A DNA stretch of 64,000 nucleotides. Origin: Acholoe squamosa (lineage: Eukaryota > Annelida > Polychaeta > Phyllodocida > Polynoidae). The translations under genes and the position numbers were made by a program. Below are positions 53,401 through 63,028 of this stretch, in pieces (position 1 is the stretch's first letter; every line of letters begins with the position of its first letter). The notes beneath the pieces are model-generated. The model was not told the origin of the DNA, ran no database searches, and saw nothing but the letters and a program-made list of their open reading frames with translations. The DNA lies in assembly GCA_949317995.1 (NCBI GenBank), contig OX439050.1:17810061-17874060 (forward strand), in the 5' to 3' direction.

Positions 53401-56400
53401 ATGGCATATGGTCGCTAGTTTTTTGCAGTTTTTCTTCTCAGAAAGCCATTTTTGAAAAATACTCTCGCCATACATTCCACCATCTAATACCATAGAATAG
53501 GAGCCATAGGACCATTACAGCGTTATCATACTTATAAGGCATCACTACATTGGGCCTGAAGTGATGATATAATAGCTGTATTATTCCAAAGAGCCAGCTA
53601 TGATAACAAAAACAGGGATTTGCCATATTTCGTTACCTATTTTCTACAAGAAGGATGCGTTGAACCAACACCAAACTACCATCAACCTCTAGGGTAACAT
53701 TAGTACTTTTTAGTGATAGCTATGATCCCTCCGACCTGAAATTGCTGTCCAACAGTAGCAAAAATCTGGTTTTCTTTTACCATTTTGAAGCAGCAATTAT
53801 GGGTCCCCACTGTGGTGTAGGTACTCTATCTACATTTTCGAAGGCAATGTCATTTGGAATGCAAAGAATCCCACTTTTAACGCTGATTGAAGCAACAGTT
53901 TTCAGTGACGGGTCCAGGATATGGAAAAGGAGGGGGCGCGGTCCAAAAGGAGGGGCGCACCCTCTATTTTTGGGTGAAATTTGGCATCCAAAATATGTAA
54001 TTAAACTCTAAAGTACTGGTGAAAAGGGGGGGGGGTGCCCCTGCGCCCCCCTCTAAATCCGCCACTGGTTTTGATGCTATAAGTTTTTCCAAGATGGCTT
54101 TCGGAGAAGAACAAACTAGTGACTGTGAACCTATGCCAAAAGACAGTCTTTATGTTACCCACACCTTTCTGGCATTTCACTGGTGAGGAAGGATGTCTTT
54201 GATAGCCCAAACTATGCCAGGCCTCTAGCTCATTGTGCTTTGAAAATATTACACACTGAAGTTAACACAAAATTGAGATTTTTGACACTGAAGGTCGAAC
54301 ACCTCATAATATAAGGGCCAAAACCTCAGGATCTAGTGGGATTTGGAAGCTACAATTTTGCATGTGGAAATAACCATATAACTATATACATCTCTATATA
54401 GAAGAGAAATTAACCAGATCTGAGGGGGTCATGTCTGACCACTTGTTGAAATGATGTGGAATGACCCTGTACTGCAACTGCCCAGAGCAGTGTCTTCGTG
54501 ACATACTGCCTGTGTTCGCCTAACCATGACGTGATTGGCAGGCAGTAGGGCAAAGTGTGTGTGTGTGGAAGGGTGCACAGGGGCACGAGGGGGCAGTCGT
54601 TTCTTAGCTCATGCACTCTTGATAGAACCACTGTGCTGCCTGGGCCACTTTCATTAACCTTTTAAGGGTTGCAAACCATTAGTTCTTCCTGACATCTTGG
54701 CAGATGTGCATAAAATGACTACAAAATAAGATCTACCCTTGACATCTTGAACGTCATATGACTGCAAACTATTGTCCATAGCAGGGCTAAAATTGAAAGG
54801 CACACCCTTGCAGTAAAAGATCTATTACTCTTAACTACAATGTAGCATTGAAGTGATGTATTTTTTCCAAGTTTTATCTTTGGACAAAGCTCCGCTCATT
54901 AGCTATACAATTACAAAGGTACCCAGTGTAATTATTTCATGCTATTCAGTCGTTAATCTGTTACTAGTTTAATGGCAGTCTGTGTTGGAAATCAGAAAAG
55001 TGAATTGGACAGATTAGATTATTTCTTTAAATTTGAACTGCCTGCGTCTCTGAGGTTCTCATATATACCTCTTATGGTGCATGGTTTCCCTTTTCTTTCA
55101 GACAATTAGATCTGTCGTTCAATCGCATTAAGAAGATAGAAAACCTGGATACTTTGACACGGCTGCAGAAATTGTTCTTCATCCAGAACAGAGCGTCTAA
55201 AATAGAGAACATTAATCACCTTGTGGAGCTGACCATGCTGGAATTGGGCTCCAACAGAATTAGGGTAAGATGACAGGAGCAGTGACGCCACTTTTCATAG
55301 TTTTCCAGGAATTCTTGCATGTTTGTAGAGATTTCTCTTCTGGTTTATGCTTATTTCTCCGGAAAAGCTGTTAAAAAAACGTAGGATGTTGAATGAGGTC
55401 GTCCCGTGCTATACTGCATAATGCCCCTCTCGTCATGGGACATTTCAAACCGTGTAGATCCAACTAGACATCAAATAAAACAATATGAGGATTTAGCCTT
55501 TGTCCCTCATGTTCACATATACATTTGAACATCAAAGTCTGGTGAAATTCTGGCTTAAACTTAATTGTTTTACAATTAGTAGTGAAATGGAATTTAGAGC
55601 AAAACTGTTTTAATGTTATATAAAGTTTATCTTAAAATAATTATTTCACTCTCTTGTAGACGATAGAAAACATCGAGAACTTGACAAAGCTGGAAAACCT
55701 GTATTTGGGGAAGAACAAGATCACCAAGTTACAGAACCTGGACACCTTTATCAGCCTCCGCTGTCTCAGTCTTCAGGTAAAGTGCCATTAGGCGCCTATC
55801 GTTACATATTGTAATAAATTGCAAACTGCCCAGTTTTTCAGCTTTCAAAGATCCATCCACCTGGGTCAGTCTTGTAATAACTAATTTGCTCAGATCCAAA
55901 CTGAGAAGCTCAGTTGTTTTTTTTTTTTAACATCTCTAGATGGAAGACGGACTCAGTTAAGCATGGTTCACAGTAGTTCTGGCTTAAACCAAAAAGGTAA
56001 AACAGTTGTCGTTTGATTACATGATGTAATAAACTCCTCAGTTTATTGTTTCTTTTCAGTTAAACCCCTCAGTTTTTCAGTTTTCAACGATTCATCTTCC
56101 TAGGTCATCTATCATCATGAGTTAGTCATCACAACTAACGCGCATGTCCTTCCTGGTCGACCTGACCTGACGTCCATTAAGTCAATAGAGCGGTTAAGAT
56201 TTTCCTACTTGTAACGTGTACGGCAATGTCTAGACTACCATTTGCAATCATTCTAGACGTACACGTTGCCGTACACGTCGTGATCTTAACCTCTCTATTA
56301 ACTAATAGTAGTTGCTTGATAATTGCATGTAAGTGTAAGACAATATGTGCATTTTAAAGCCCCCTCCACTAATTTTTACAAATATGATAATAATGTGTGT

Positions 56401-57495
56401 CAAATCTTTTTTTATCAGAGTAACAGAATCGTTAAGATCGAAGGTCTGGATGCGCTCATCAATCTGGACGAACTCTACCTCAGTCATAATGGCATTGAGA
56501 AAATAGAGGGACTTGACAAATTGGTGAGCAAAATATTCTGGTTTACTGTTGTATCAGGTATCACATCTACTATTTAAAGATATAACACAAAAACATGTTT
56601 TAATACAATACTGATATCCTTTTAAGGTTAGATACTGATTGCTATTACCTCTTGATATTACCTCTTATATTATTAATATTTCATGGATTATTTTAGAGTT
56701 TTCTCATAGAGCTTTTACCAATATGTTTATACCATTCGTGGTGCTTCTATCGAAGCTGCATATTGTCTAACATTTACATGTTCATTCCAGTTAAAGTTGA
56801 CCACGTTAGATCTGGCGGCAAACCGTATATCCAAAATAGAGAATGTCAGTCACCTGACCGAACTGGAGGAATTCTGGGTGAGTTGGACATTAAGTTAACT
56901 GGACAAAATGAAGTACCGGTAGAAGTTATGTAAAGTGTAATGAAATTATAATCATGGAGCATGATAAGACCGATTCAGTTACTGGCCAAATATCATCTGA
57001 AACTGCCGGTTTATCGAGACATGCCTGTTTTTAGGCTGGGGATTGTTCAGGACTTATCCAGTCTTTGACATACTTAAAGGCTAAATGGATCATCCTTGTG
57101 ATTCATACAAATCCAGTGAGAGATTATTCCAACATTAATAAAACACATCGGCCTAAGACATTTTTAGGGTTCCATACAATAAAATCTAACTCAAATAGTA
57201 CCCTGAGGACGGATTATTTTAACTACCGTCTCAGATATTTCTCGAAAACCCAGTCCCATGCCTGTGTATTACTCACAGTATAATTTAACCACCAATTCCC
57301 CTCTCCTTTTCATCGTTTAAGTTTAATGACAATAAGATAACAGCGTGGGAGGACTTGGACGTGCTAACGCCGCTCAAGAAGCTGGAGACGGTTTACCTGG
57401 AGCACAACCCCATCTATAAGGACGCCAACTACCGGAGGAAGATCAGCCTCGCATTACCGTGGCTCAAACAAATAGACGCTACATATACACGATGA
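41498..57495 (+). CDS. ppp1r7: Protein phosphatase 1 regulatory subunit 7 (SDS22)
   Basis: Binds and regulates the catalytic subunit of protein phosphatase 1. Nine exons: 41498-41531, 50993-51090, 51707-51772, 52151-52281, 55102-55264, 55660-55776, 56419-56523, 56791-56877, 57322-57495. All junctions are GT-AG and in frame, giving 324 residues with TGA at 57493. The start MAAEQNEAVVA is followed by an acidic stretch, then a row of about eleven SDS22-type leucine-rich repeats of about 22 residues (NLDLYDNQITKVENLEAL, TMLELGSNRIRTIENIENL, ELYLSHNGIEKIEGLDKL), and a C-terminal cap (VYLEHNPIYKD..YRRKISLALPWLKQIDATYTR). Somewhat shorter than the human protein (360), mainly at the N terminus. Intron 1 is 9.5 kb. 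Assignment rests on the whole repeat row and cap, so it is secure. Confidence 0.96.
41970..42624. mobile_element. CAGGG-type element nested in the GGTACC element
   Basis: Starts CAGGGTTGTCAAGT and ends with ACTTGACAGCCCTG; direct repeat ATTTCT at 41964-41969 and 42625-42630. 655 bp including a further insertion. Confidence 0.82.
42101..42392. mobile_element. Innermost inverted-repeat element
   Basis: Inverted ends of about 28 bp, GGGAGTGATCATTTTTTAAC at the left and its near complement (TTAAAAAATCATCACTCCC) at the right, enclosing long C and G runs. Target duplication not clear. Confidence 0.65.
43080..43520. repeat. Inverted paralogue of the 38.2-39.6 kb sequence
   Basis: The reverse complement aligns with 38260-38338 plus 39330-39640 (GCTGATCCTAGAAA, TTCTATATGTTTTTG, CACTGAGACCT-TCCCTGCACA). 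It lacks the 991-bp element, so it acts as the empty site. Confidence 0.75.
43530..43823. mobile_element. TAA-flanked inverted-repeat MITE, copy 2
   Basis: Same termini as copy 1 at 3631; TAA at 43527-43529 and 43824-43826. Confidence 0.88.
43827..45280. other. Intron 1 of ppp1r7, no feature recognised
   Basis: A/T-rich DNA without a supported exon or clear repeat structure. Confidence 0.5.
45290..45790 (+). pseudogene. LINE endonuclease fragment
   Basis: Translates, with a stop and a frame change, to pieces of an apurinic-type endonuclease: LGTIYIPSSDSPY, then CLICDFNARTG (catalytic GDFN-type motif with G changed to C), then EFCISEGLLLATSNGRFD and STIDFAVA. CR1/L2-like by motif spacing. 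Dead remnant in ppp1r7 intron 1. Confidence 0.7.
45990..46230. repeat. Dispersed repeat E, copy 1
   Basis: Shares GATAGAAGTGACCTTGAGTG, CATTATAGGAGTACA and ATAAAGACAATAGACAACTC with 61481-61690. Confidence 0.75.
46231..48590. other. Intron 1 of ppp1r7, mostly unassigned
   Basis: Nothing coding is supported. 47093-47170 resembles 7060-7160 (GTGGCATTG, GAGTCTTGAGACC, ATATTAGGAG) and probably marks another dispersed repeat. Confidence 0.45.
48600..49260 (+). pseudogene. CR1/L2-like LINE fragment with the RT deleted
   Basis: The first frame (48603-48840) reads KKYKKTIRLAISNYHSKLTTKLQDIK..NPKEYWKIINN, typical of the linker before the RT. It then jumps into the C-terminal region, EKVQRRASKQLPGLKEKTYQQRLRELDMPTLAFRRLRGDMIEVYKLFN (48900-49070). 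The RT core between them is missing. Whether it belongs to the same insertion as the endonuclease fragment at 45.3 kb is unknown. Confidence 0.75.
49889..50162. mobile_element. MITE subfamily C, inverted copy
   Basis: 274 bp, TACCGTAATCTCCCGCGTAT to GTGGGAGATTACGGTA, in the opposite orientation to 13270-13569. Confidence 0.85.
50540..50847. mobile_element. TAA-flanked element with GGCCAAAAAAAGT ends
   Basis: Inverted ends GGCCAAAAAAAGTGTGTT and complement; TAA at 50537-50539 and 50848-50850. Related by target and first bases, but not by interior, to the GGCCACACC family. Confidence 0.75.
52827..52930 (+). repeat. 52-bp duplication carrying pol III B-box-like sequence
   Basis: Two units begin at 52827 (GGATCAAATCCC) and 52879 (GGTTCAAATCCC), each followed by ATCGTCAGCGGACGC. 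The second is a consensus B box. No tRNA cloverleaf can be drawn around it. Lies in ppp1r7 intron 4. Confidence 0.5.
53065..54469. mobile_element. 1.4-kb palindromic element in ppp1r7 intron 4
   Basis: Two arms of about 400 bp (53065-53460 and 54075-54469) are diverged inverted copies (GACCTTCAGTGTCAAAAAT, CATCCTTCC, GGGTAACATAAAG) with outer ends TAGGGTCATTCCA and TGGAATGACCCTG. Target duplication unclear. Confidence 0.75.
53903..54067. mobile_element. CAGTG-ended MITE nested in the palindromic element
   Basis: 165 bp, ends CAGTGACGG and CCGCCACTG, direct repeat GTTTT at 53898-53902 and 54068-54072. The interior has G-rich and C-rich halves (GGAGGGGCGCACCC, GGGTGCCCCTGCGCC). hAT-like termini. 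Confidence 0.75.
57035..57265. repeat. Dispersed repeat in ppp1r7 intron 8
   Basis: Resembles 5040-5265 in zinc-finger intron 2 (CATCCTTGTGATT, AACATTAATAAA, CCCATGCCTGT). Old and non-coding. Confidence 0.5.
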
Positions 57496-57910
57496 AAAAC
57501 TCATATGTTGTGATGTAGATCTCTGTTATGTGAAATGTAAATGATAAGTTCCTCTGTACAGAGTAGGATCAGGTTGTCAAGACCGTATTCGACATAATAA
57601 GAGCATACATGTAGAGAAAAATGTCTATTATGAAATCATATCTAGTGCTTAACTTCTTATTAATTGTTCAATGAAATTGGACATTTTTGGTACTTCTCGC
57701 TTAAAAATTGTCTAAATAATGGGAAGCTCATTTATTAGAGCATGTTTGCTTATTCGGTTGAATACAATATATAGGTAGAATGGTAATGGGATTATTTTGG
57801 TTTACCCGGTATGTATAAAATTATATAGGTGGTAGAGTATTCTATCATAATAGGCATTGCAGCTCCCATAGGAAACAGTGGTCCAACGTTCATGGTGTTG
57901 GTCAGAGGAC
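57496..57910 (+). other. Probable 3' UTR of ppp1r7
   Basis: Directly follows the stop codon, A/T-rich, without repeats that I recognise. I could not place a polyadenylation signal with confidence; AATAAA occurs later near 58768, 59022 and 59077. Confidence 0.4.
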
Positions 57911-57920
57911 CAACGCACTG

Positions 57921-58013
57921 TGATGACGTCACTATTGACCCATCCAAACGACTTTCCTAGCAACGTCAGGGTTGCCAAGCAACGTCATGACGTCATAAAA
58001 CAAAATGGCGGCC
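57921..58013. promoter_or_regulatory. CRE / RFX X-box / YY1-like site cluster
   Basis: Full CREs TGACGTCA at 57924-57931 and 57988-57995, half-sites ACGTCA at 57963 and 57982, a perfect X-box GTTGCCAAGCAAC at 57971-57983, and AAAATGGCGGCC at 58002-58013. The density is what active animal promoters show. No gene start could be tied to it. Confidence 0.6.
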
Positions 58014-58177
58014 GTTTTATCGGTCATTTTTTTTGCAGACTTTCCTGTTGTTACAAGTCCTGTACATGTATAGATCTATTATATCCAAGAATGGTAATTA
58101 TGGTTTCAATCAAGTGATAATACAATGATAGACCCGTATTTACACTAGAGTTTCGAGTGTTGGATCCTGTCATCAAA

Positions 58178-58247
58178 CGGGCCTCCCTAGCCTGCTTAAA
58201 AGGGTCTATATCTCTTCTTTCCTATCCCCTAAGGATGTGTGTGGTGC
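58178..58247 (+). mobile_element. SINE-like element, head fragment
   Basis: Matches the first 70 bp of the other copies (CTAGCC-GCTTAAAAGGGTC, GGATGTGTGTGGTGC) and stops there. Confidence 0.75.
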
Positions 58248-59539
58248 CTGCTCTTGTGGGTTGGTGATTGGACAAACACTCCAAACTTATGTGTAAATAC
58301 ATAGACCATATCTTGTTTCTTGGTCAATAATACAAACTACACAACAGGCAGATACTGACGCCATCTGGGGAAGGTGTGGTAAATGAGATTTAAAAAAAAA
58401 AATCTCATTCTTCTATATCTAGGAGTTTTCATTCACAAGAGAAAATAAAGGAAACTTTTTTAAACTGTCACAAACCTAAGCTCCCAAAGTTAAGGAATTA
58501 TTCGGATTCCAACAAATAATTTTTGATGATTTTCTTTAGTTCTTTGTTTAGTTCTTTGTTCCAATTTACCACAGCCACGATGGGATTACTGTTTTTAGCA
58601 TTTATATGATAAATGGCCGAAAACTGTTTTGTCTGTGATGTAGATATTAGATCTATTTGTTCTATCTTCATGGATATATTTGTCTCTCTGACTCAGTTCT
58701 CATCATGCTTTGATTCACATACAAAACTTTCATGAACTGCCATCAATTTTTTGCATTACAAGACAATAAATCTGAAAGAAAGGGGCAAGGTTTTAGCGAA
58801 ACTTTACTATATTCTGAATTCATTCTGGTTATAATTGATGTTATATACACAGTACAGGTTGGTTGTCAATCTACCCTTTGTAAATGCCTGTGTTGTGCAG
58901 CATCCTAGCAATCTCTACAAATACACACACAATGGGATAACGTTAACTGGACCATAACAATAATGTACCCACCGTGTATGAAAATCAAAACAAAAAGGAA
59001 TTTCATTGTCCTTGAATGGAATAAAGCAAGATAGATGAATTCTTCAAACATTGTTCATGTACATTAGCAATGTTAATGAATAAAGCGTAAGTTTGTGTAA
59101 AACAGCTGTCTTGTCAGTTGTATCTGTTAAGTTTTACCATAGAACCCTTCATATTATCTGTTGCTGCACTTTTAGCGAGATACATTTGAGATCTGTTAAA
59201 TCCCTGTACCTTATAGAATCAGCCAAAGTTTGGGGTGCACCTTATGGAGATAATACCACTTCTTATACTTGAGCTTGGAACCCTGGCGCACCGTAAAGAA
59301 GCAGCAAAGGTTTATAAGTTCCCTCGTATAAGCTGCACCCTCGTAAAAGCCACATCCTGAGTTTGTGGAAATCTAAAAAAAATTAGGATGGTATAATTTT
59401 TTTTTTCTAATGAATGGATCTTCAAAATTCAAAGAAAAAATGTGTCAGATCAAACCCCTACATCCACCAACCTGGATTGGGTGCTAGTACAAGCCACGGC
59501 TTATCCAAGGGAATTTCAGTAGGCGGGGATGAAATATGT
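58248..59539. other. Intergenic DNA, no gene recognised
   Basis: A/T-rich. 59205-59370 contains degraded phrases of the TACCGTA MITE group (CCTTATAGAATCAGCCAAAG, CCCTCGTATAAGC). Nothing coding is supported. Confidence 0.5.
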
Positions 59540-59705
59540 TACCGTAATCTCCCGTGTATAAGGTGTGTCTTATACGCAAGGTTTAGTTCACCCTGGATTT
59601 TCAAGGAGGACATGAAGATCTTTCTTTTGATATGTTAAACTCTCCCTTTCATAAGAGCCCATAGGGGAATACGGGGGGACCCTAGCTACATATATCTTTT
59701 TAACG
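59540..59705. mobile_element. MITE subfamily C, left part only
   Basis: Begins TACCGTAATCTCCCGTGTAT, shares the subfamily C interior (TCTTTCTTTTGATATGTT, GGGGGACC) and is lost before its right end. Confidence 0.65.
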
Positions 59706-59796
59706 AGTCCAGTATCCATAGCAACCATATCTCCATAGCAACCATGTCTTAGGTACTGGACCGTTACTACCAGTGGGGTTTTTATGTCTGATTTAA

Positions 59797-60099
59797 GGCC
59801 ACACCAAAAATATAAGTTGGTCTATGGATCACCCTCTCCACATTTTCGGAAATACAACTTTTTTTTTTCTTTGAAAAAAATCTTGTCTACGGATTTCGCC
59901 CGCTTCAGTTTCTACAAGTTTTCTCTGTGTGATATTTGGCAAAATTTTTAAAAAAATCAAATTTGTTCACTTGCCTCAATTTTCCAGCAAGGAATCCATT
60001 GGACGCCAAAAAAAATCTTTAAAAAAAAAAAAAAATTTGCTCGCTCGCACCATTTTTTCAAAACCAATGCGTAGACCAACTTATTTTTTTGGTGTGGCC
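59797..60099. mobile_element. TAA-flanked inverted-repeat MITE, copy 3
   Basis: Same termini as copies at 3631 and 43530; TAA at 59794-59796 and 60100-60102. Confidence 0.88.
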
Positions 60100-60679
60100 T
60101 AAGTTATGTTTTTTTTTAAAACTATGGTTCAAAATACATGAAAGTTTCTAATTTTTTTTCATGGAAGAAGTTTATAAAGTTAGAAAACAAGGTAGGCATA
60201 TTTCAAGACTGTTTTCATGGACATATCTTTTTCAAGAATTTTTTCAAATATTTTCACTGGTCTGGGTACTGATGTACTTTATTGTGTGCATAGTATGTAC
60301 ATTGTATTGTGCACATAATTGTGTGAAGACTGTGTACTGTCAGTGGTTAATTTTACACTCAGTGTATGCTAGAAAGATAGGCTCATGCCATGTTTATTTT
60401 TTATGTCACTAGTCAGAGAAATGAGTAACATGATGACAAAGTTACTGGTATTTTTTATTATGGGTAATAACATAGAGGCCATATTGGTGTCGCTCTATGA
60501 CTATTGAATGTGAATCAACTATCAGCAGTGATAGCCCTGGCCCCTTTAAGAGCCAGTTTCCCATGGGAAAGGAAGTAGACTGTAACAATTAACAGTAACA
60601 AGGTTACATCACCTTGGCAACACTGACTCTCTGTGAGGTTGTTCATTGCAACACTTGAAAGGCATTGACCCATTTTTTG

Positions 60680-61065
60680 GATGGGATGGGATCCATGGGA
60701 TGATGACTTGGGTTGATGACATGAGGTGATGCCATTAGGTGATTTGGATTTGGGTGACATGTTATCACCTCATGTCATGTGATGACATGGATGACATGGG
60801 GTGATGAAATAAGGTGATAACATGGGATGAAGATATGAGGTGATGGCATGGATGACATGAGGTGATGACATGGGATGATGACATGAATGACTAGAGGTGA
60901 TGACATGGGGTGATGACATGAGGTTATGACATTGGGGAATGCCATGGATGACTAGAGGTGCTGCCATGAAATGATGACATTAGGTGATGACATTGATGAC
61001 ATTAGGTGATGACATTGATGACATGAGGTGTTGACATGAGGTGATGACATGAGGTGATGATATAA
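60680..61065. repeat. GATGACATGAGGT minisatellite
   Basis: About 25 imperfect units of 12-14 bp (GATGACATGAGGT, GATGACATGGGGT, with GGATGACATG variants). Open frames across it are repeat artefacts. Confidence 0.9.
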
Positions 61066-61425
61066 TGTGCAGACACTTACAAACTGCTGCCCTTAAATGC
61101 TTTGTGTACATGGTGCTGGGAATCATGGGCAAGTTACTTTGTAACTGGCCTCGTTACTTTTTGGATAGAGACAAACGCCACCTTGTTGAATTTTGAAAAT
61201 ACATTATGTAGAACAAAAGTTATGATCTTTTTATTTTTCTGACCAAATTCTTAAACTCTAAGTGCGTCTTATAGGCGGGGTACACATGGTGTATACGTGG
61301 GAGATTACAGTAGATACTGTTATACCCACATATAAGGTACAGCTTATAAGCGAGCATGACATCCCTGTGCACCTTATAGAATCAGCCATAGTCGGGGGTG
61401 CGCCTCATAGGCGACGGTGTAATTA

Positions 61426-61966
61426 CCGTAATACCCCGTGTATAAGCTGCAAGGGGGACACCAAGACCTTTCTTTTGATTTATAAAACGGTGAGCAGTGC
61501 TTTGCTGCATGATAGAAGTGACCTTGAGTGCATTATAGGAGTACAGTGTACGCCTGACCAAGGTCACAGTAGCTGTACATAAAGCAATTGATTGGACAAG
61601 ATATATCTTAATTGGGTGCTTAACTGTCTTAAAGTAATGTTCAATGTTTTATAAAGACAATAGACAACTCTTTCTTCACATCTTGACCGTCTGTTATTCT
61701 ATAATGCACTCAATGCATTCGTGCATTATAGAAAAACAGAGTCTCGATGTGAAGAAAATCGATGTCTATTCTCTAAATATTACACTCCTAAAAGGACACA
61801 AGGGGGCCTAGGGGATAGGGGGTCCCTAGCTACATATAGCTTTTTAAAATCTATTCAGTTGAACAAAAGTTATGAATTTTTTTTTTTATCTTTTGGACCA
61901 TATTCTAACTCTAGGTGCGTCTTATATGCGGCATGTGCCTTATACGCGGGAGATAATGTTAGTAAA
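61426..61966. mobile_element. MITE subfamily C split by dispersed repeat E
   Basis: Left part 61426-61480 (TACCGTAATACCCCGTGTAT, CTTTCTTTTGAT) and right part from about 61785 (AAAAGTTATGAATTTTT, CCTTATACGCGGGAG) flank a copy of repeat E that ends in a small palindrome (ATAATGCACTCAATGCATTC). Confidence 0.6.
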
Positions 61967-62129
61967 TTGTATTAAACTGGTCACTTGAGTTAGGGGTGCG
62001 CCTTATATGCGGGATGTGCCTTGAGTGTGGTATCATGATACATGCAGGGTTTCACAGTACTTCTATTGTTTGTCACCAAGTGGAACCACTAATTTATCAA
62101 AACAAAGAACAAGTTTTATGATGTTAATG

Positions 62130-63028
62130 TTTATTAAAACGAAATAAATGATAAATCAAAGTATCTTTCATCTAAAAAAAAATGTAGACCCACACATGAA
62201 AATTGACAGTTTTGATTTAAGCCACTTTTTTTCTACACAATCTAAATTTGTTACATTATTCTTTTGAATAGAACATCGTCGTACATCACATGGTTATCCA
62301 TGATTTCATGACATTATTTACAGTGCAACTGTAGCAATACATTAACACATTAAACAAACTTTGTACATATCACAGTTACTTGTTATAAAGATCCCCTCTC
62401 CTGTTACAGGTATCATTTATTCTATACTACTGAGGTATGTCACCATTTGCTCACATTTGGGTGTCAAAGCCTAGTTTAATTACACTGTTTATTGTGACTT
62501 GGATACCTTATACTAAATCTTTAAGATTAATATTGATGAAACATTGCTTAGTATTAGCCAGTGCTACATTTATACAATTAGTATTCACGAACATCTATAT
62601 TACCAGGACATGTCTAGCCTTATTCAAAGACCTTAACTCACAATCATCGTTTAACACATATATCCAATTCATACCCTCACACAGTACAAAGGAAACACTA
62701 ATACTGTTATTGAAAGAAAGATTATGTACAATATACATGTCACATTTACACAAAAGTTAATCTTCTGAATACGCAGCAGCAAAGAAATGGAAACAAAGCT
62801 GATGTTTAAAAGAAATCTAACAAAAAAAAACAAAAAAAAAACTTAGAAACAAAAATAATCATCAAAAAAGAAAAATTGGATCGACAAAAAAGCCTCAAAC
62901 GTCATAAGTTAATTTAGATTGTCTTGGATTTGCTATTATAAAGCTCCTATTGTGATTCCCGGTTGCGCATTCCCAGATCGTCGTCTATGATTTATGCAGC
63001 TATCAGGTGTCGCTTCTTTTCCATCAGA
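62130..63028 (-). CDS. Candidate terminal exon and 3' UTR of a minus-strand gene
   Basis: After a good acceptor (TTTTCCTTATTTCAG, ending 63029) the minus strand reads 30 codons from 63028 to a TAA at 62936-62938: SDGKEATPDSCINHRRRSGN then AQPGITIGAL. About 800 bp of repeat-free DNA follows to an AATAAA on the minus strand at 62135-62130. The rest of the gene would lie to the right, perhaps beyond the window. I do not recognise the peptide; it is supported only by splice signal, open frame and poly(A) signal. Confidence 0.35.

Noticed and set aside
58006..58074. ATG in AAAATGGCGGCC as the start of a coding gene
   Set aside because: The frame closes after 22 codons and no convincing donor lies within it; the motif is better read as a YY1-like site.
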